DNA from: Duganella sp. sic0402
Lineage (GTDB): Bacteria; Pseudomonadota; Gammaproteobacteria; Burkholderiales; Burkholderiaceae_D
Length of the DNA: 64,000 nucleotides
Direction: 5' to 3'
NCBI RefSeq assembly: GCF_019219065.1
Contig: NZ_JAHUWK010000003.1
Location: forward strand, 434,001-498,000
Part shown: positions 61,975 through 64,000 of the stretch, in pieces
How the letters are laid out: the number at the start of each line of letters is the position of its first letter
How positions within the stretch are numbered: position 1 is the first letter of the stretch
Notes under the pieces: generated by a model
Told to the model about the DNA's origin: nothing
What the model saw: only the letters and a program-made list of their open reading frames with translations
The model's database searches: none
Made by a program: the position numbers and the translations under genes

Positions 61975-63243
61975 TCAAGGCGCCGATTTGGAGAGGATCA
62001 ACTTCATCAGCTCAGTCGCGCCGACCTTGCCCTTTTCAGTGATCAAATCACGCGGCGTGTTATCGCCGATTTCAAACACGATGGCTTCCATGCCATGCTC
62101 CTTGAGGAAGTAGTTACGCGACACGGTGGTCGGTTCCAGGCGATCCGAAGGCTGTATCACCGGCTTATAGTGTGGAATCGCCTGCTGGATTTTTTCCAGC
62201 CATTCCGGCACCAGGCCTGGCATATTGCCCTTGAACTTAGGGTCCAGCGTATAGTAAATGTCATCCCAGGTCGAGTGGAAGTCGATGCCGAAGTAGAACT
62301 TGCCGCCATCGGCCGCACGCTGCTTCAGGAAGTCGCGTACCGCGCGCGTCTCCGGCTGGTTGAAATCGGACCAGTCGCGATTCAGGTCGATGCCGCCAAC
62401 ATTGTGGCGCCAGAAGCCGCCATCCACGCCATCGGGATTCATCAGCGGCACCACGTACACCGTCCAGTCCTTGCGGAAGCGCTGCGCCAGTTTGGTGTCG
62501 GCCGCCAGTGTTTCAACAAAGGACTGCATGGCGAAGTAACCCGTTACCTCGGGCGGATGCTGGCGCGAGATCACCAGGATCGCCTTCTTGCCCGACTTGT
62601 TGCCGAGCGTGAGCAGCTTCAAAGGACGTCCGCCGGTGCTCTTGCCGATTTCACTGACGGTCAGCTTGTGCTTGCGGGCGATATCGTCGATCCAGCCGAA
62701 TACGCGCCTGGAGGTATGCAGCTCCTGGCCGGACACCCACAGCGGCTTGGTGTCCGCCTGCAGGCGCAGCGTCACGCTCTTCGGCCGCGCGGTGGCGCCG
62801 CCTTCAGTGTTGGCCTTGTCTTCCTCGGTGATGCGTTCCTCCACCAATGGCTTCCATTGCAGGCCGTCGCTGCTCAGCTGCGGCGTGTAGCGGTGGCGCG
62901 CTTTTTCCGGATACACCAGCTTGACCGAAATCTCGGCCGGCGCTTTGGACCACACCTGGAAGGCATACCATGGGCTCATATTGATCGGCTCATTCTCCGG
63001 TGTGATGGCGATGGTGTACTCCAGCGGCCCGGTGCGCTGGATGCTGTTCAAACGCGCACCGTCAAACTCGTTGGAGAAGTACACACCGTCTTCATTGAAC
63101 TGAAACACGCCCTTGCCCTGGCGGTCGGTCGGCCGGCTGGTGGTGTCGACCACACCGCGTATCGGCGGCTGGCCCTGATATTGTTGCGCGGCCGCGCCTG
63201 CGGCCAGCAACAAGGACAAAACAAATGCAGCAGTCTTTTTCAT
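61975..63243 (-). CDS. Exported M14-family zinc carboxypeptidase
   Basis: A 422-residue protein with a signal peptide (cleavage near GAAA-QQY). An N-terminal beta-sandwich-like region (about 25-165) precedes the peptidase domain: zinc ligands His229 and Glu232 (RQHPPEVTGY) and His323 (FGIDFHSTWDD), and the catalytic Glu near 392 (AIVFEIGD). This resembles the M14 subfamily with an N-terminal pro-like domain seen in cytosolic carboxypeptidase-like proteins. It lies nine bases after the receptor stop and one base before the metalloprotease, forming a tight peptide-utilisation operon. Confidence 0.9.
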   Translation of the reverse strand: MKKTAAFVLSLLLAAGAAAQQYQGQPPIRGVVDTTSRPTDRQGKGVFQFNEDGVYFSNEFDGARLNSIQRTGPLEYTIAITPENEPINMSPWYAFQVWSKAPAEISVKLVYPEKARHRYTPQLSSDGLQWKPLVEERITEEDKANTEGGATARPKSVTLRLQADTKPLWVSGQELHTSRRVFGWIDDIARKHKLTVSEIGKSTGGRPLKLLTLGNKSGKKAILVISRQHPPEVTGYFAMQSFVETLAADTKLAQRFRKDWTVYVVPLMNPDGVDGGFWRHNVGGIDLNRDWSDFNQPETRAVRDFLKQRAADGGKFYFGIDFHSTWDDIYYTLDPKFKGNMPGLVPEWLEKIQQAIPHYKPVIQPSDRLEPTTVSRNYFLKEHGMEAIVFEIGDNTPRDLITEKGKVGATELMKLILSKSAP

Positions 63244-63252
63244 ATCAACTCA

Positions 63253-64000
63253 TCAGAAAGTGTAGGCGGCGGTCACACCGATGCGGCGGAATTGCGGCGA
63301 GTAGCCGCTACGCCATTGCACCGGCGCGTCCTGCTCGAACAGGTTGTTGACATACAGGCTAAGCTTGGTGTGCGGGATGCCGCTCCATGCCAGATTGTAG
63401 TCGACCGTGGTGTTGCTGCCGACATGGCCGCAGGTGGCCAGGTAAGTGGCCGCCACGCCGTTGGTGGCGCAATAGGTCGGCGAGGACACGCTGTTGTTGC
63501 TGTAGCCGCTGGCGTAGTTGATGGTCGCGCCGTGATCGAAGTCGCCGGCTTTCAGTGCTGCGCGCAGCTTGGTGTTCAGGCGCGGGCCGCCGTCCCAGGC
63601 ACCGGCCTGGTTGGCGCCATATGTGCCATTGGTCACGCTGTATTCCTGATACTTCCAGGTGTACGCGCCTTCCAGCTTCAGGCGCACCTGGCCCAGCGGC
63701 GTGTTGAAGCGGCCGGCGGCGTCGAAGTCAAAGCCCGAGGTGCGTGTCTTGCCGCTGTTGACGTATGGGTTATACACCAGCGCCACCTTGCCGATGCCGC
63801 CGAAGTTGACGGTATTGCCCGGTGCGTATTTGCTGACCAGCGCCAGGAATTCCGCATCGGCCGCAGCGTTATCGACGCGTACCAACTGGCCTGCTGGCAG
63901 ATTAGCTTCACCTTGCAGGATGTCGGCCAGCGTGCGCGTGCCAATCTGGTCCTTGCGTTCGATGTGGTAGTAGTCGATCGCCATGGTCCAGTTCTTGATC
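63253..64000 (-). CDS. TonB-dependent receptor, C-terminal part (runs off right edge)
   Basis: The frame is open to base 64000 (IKNWTMAIDYYHIERKDQIG near the edge), so the start lies outside the window. The visible 248 residues are barrel strands typical of TBDRs (FDFDAAGRFNTPLGQVRLKL, LSLYVNNLFEQDAP) and end in the canonical strand IGVTAAYTF with terminal Phe. It is upstream of and close to two exported peptidase genes, which points to peptide import (inference). Confidence 0.92.
   Translation of the reverse strand, partial: IKNWTMAIDYYHIERKDQIGTRTLADILQGEANLPAGQLVRVDNAAADAEFLALVSKYAPGNTVNFGGIGKVALVYNPYVNSGKTRTSGFDFDAAGRFNTPLGQVRLKLEGAYTWKYQEYSVTNGTYGANQAGAWDGGPRLNTKLRAALKAGDFDHGATINYASGYSNNSVSSPTYCATNGVAATYLATCGHVGSNTTVDYNLAWSGIPHTKLSLYVNNLFEQDAPVQWRSGYSPQFRRIGVTAAYTF

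Overview
The window looks like chromosomal DNA from a high-GC betaproteobacterium of the Oxalobacteraceae (Massilia/Duganella/Janthinobacterium type). This is an inference from content and order: rplU-rpmA-obgE-proB, glnA-ntrB-ntrC, fdxA beside a thioredoxin-reductase-like ferredoxin reductase, polyhydroxyalkanoate genes, a PEP-CTERM protein, a bacterial acyl-CoA-binding protein, and six TonB-dependent receptors (TBDRs). No tRNA, rRNA, CRISPR array, prophage or complete insertion sequence was recognised.

Layout. 0-8.3 kb: 5' end of a leftward TBDR, a long AT-rich spacer, an FAD dehydrogenase, a GAF histidine kinase, a large TBDR and a CorA transporter. 8.4-11 kb: an AraC regulator between two short-chain dehydrogenases. 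11-16 kb: nitrogen control, with glnA behind a sigma-54 promoter and tandem NtrC boxes, then a DUF4124 gene, ntrB and ntrC. 16-21 kb: rhodanese, membrane-anchored TAXI protein, divergent class A penicillin-binding protein. 21.2-25.5 kb: a five-gene leftward operon whose junctions all overlap (YncE-like propeller, polysaccharide deacetylase, sterol-desaturase-like hydroxylase, EI24 protein, CinA-like protein). 25.5-36 kb: housekeeping and storage genes (FKBP, HU, acyl-CoA-binding protein, PHA granule protein, ferredoxin and its reductase, PHB depolymerase, MarR-ClC pair, RnfB-Nth). 36-40.8 kb: proB-obgE-rpmA-rplU and ispB, with a decayed secreted-protein gene after proB.

40.8-55.5 kb is the accessory part: a putative pectin/rhamnogalacturonan utilisation island. 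It has three TBDRs, a fusion of an SGNH (CE12-like) esterase with a GH43-like glycosidase, a tandem two-domain SGNH esterase translationally coupled to its TBDR, a DASS anion transporter, and a deletion scar where a truncated, frameshifted MFS transporter abuts the last 30 codons of a porin.

55.5-59.5 kb holds rnk with a long leader, then a NemR-like TetR regulator, a YqhD-type aldehyde reductase and a DJ-1/PfpI protein, with two copies of one operator: a reactive-electrophile defence unit. 59.5-64 kb is a methyltransferase behind a peptide-scavenging operon (TBDR, M14 carboxypeptidase, zinc metalloprotease) that runs off the right edge.

Most functions are family-level assignments from motifs. 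Substrates of the receptors and transporters are inferred from neighbours only.
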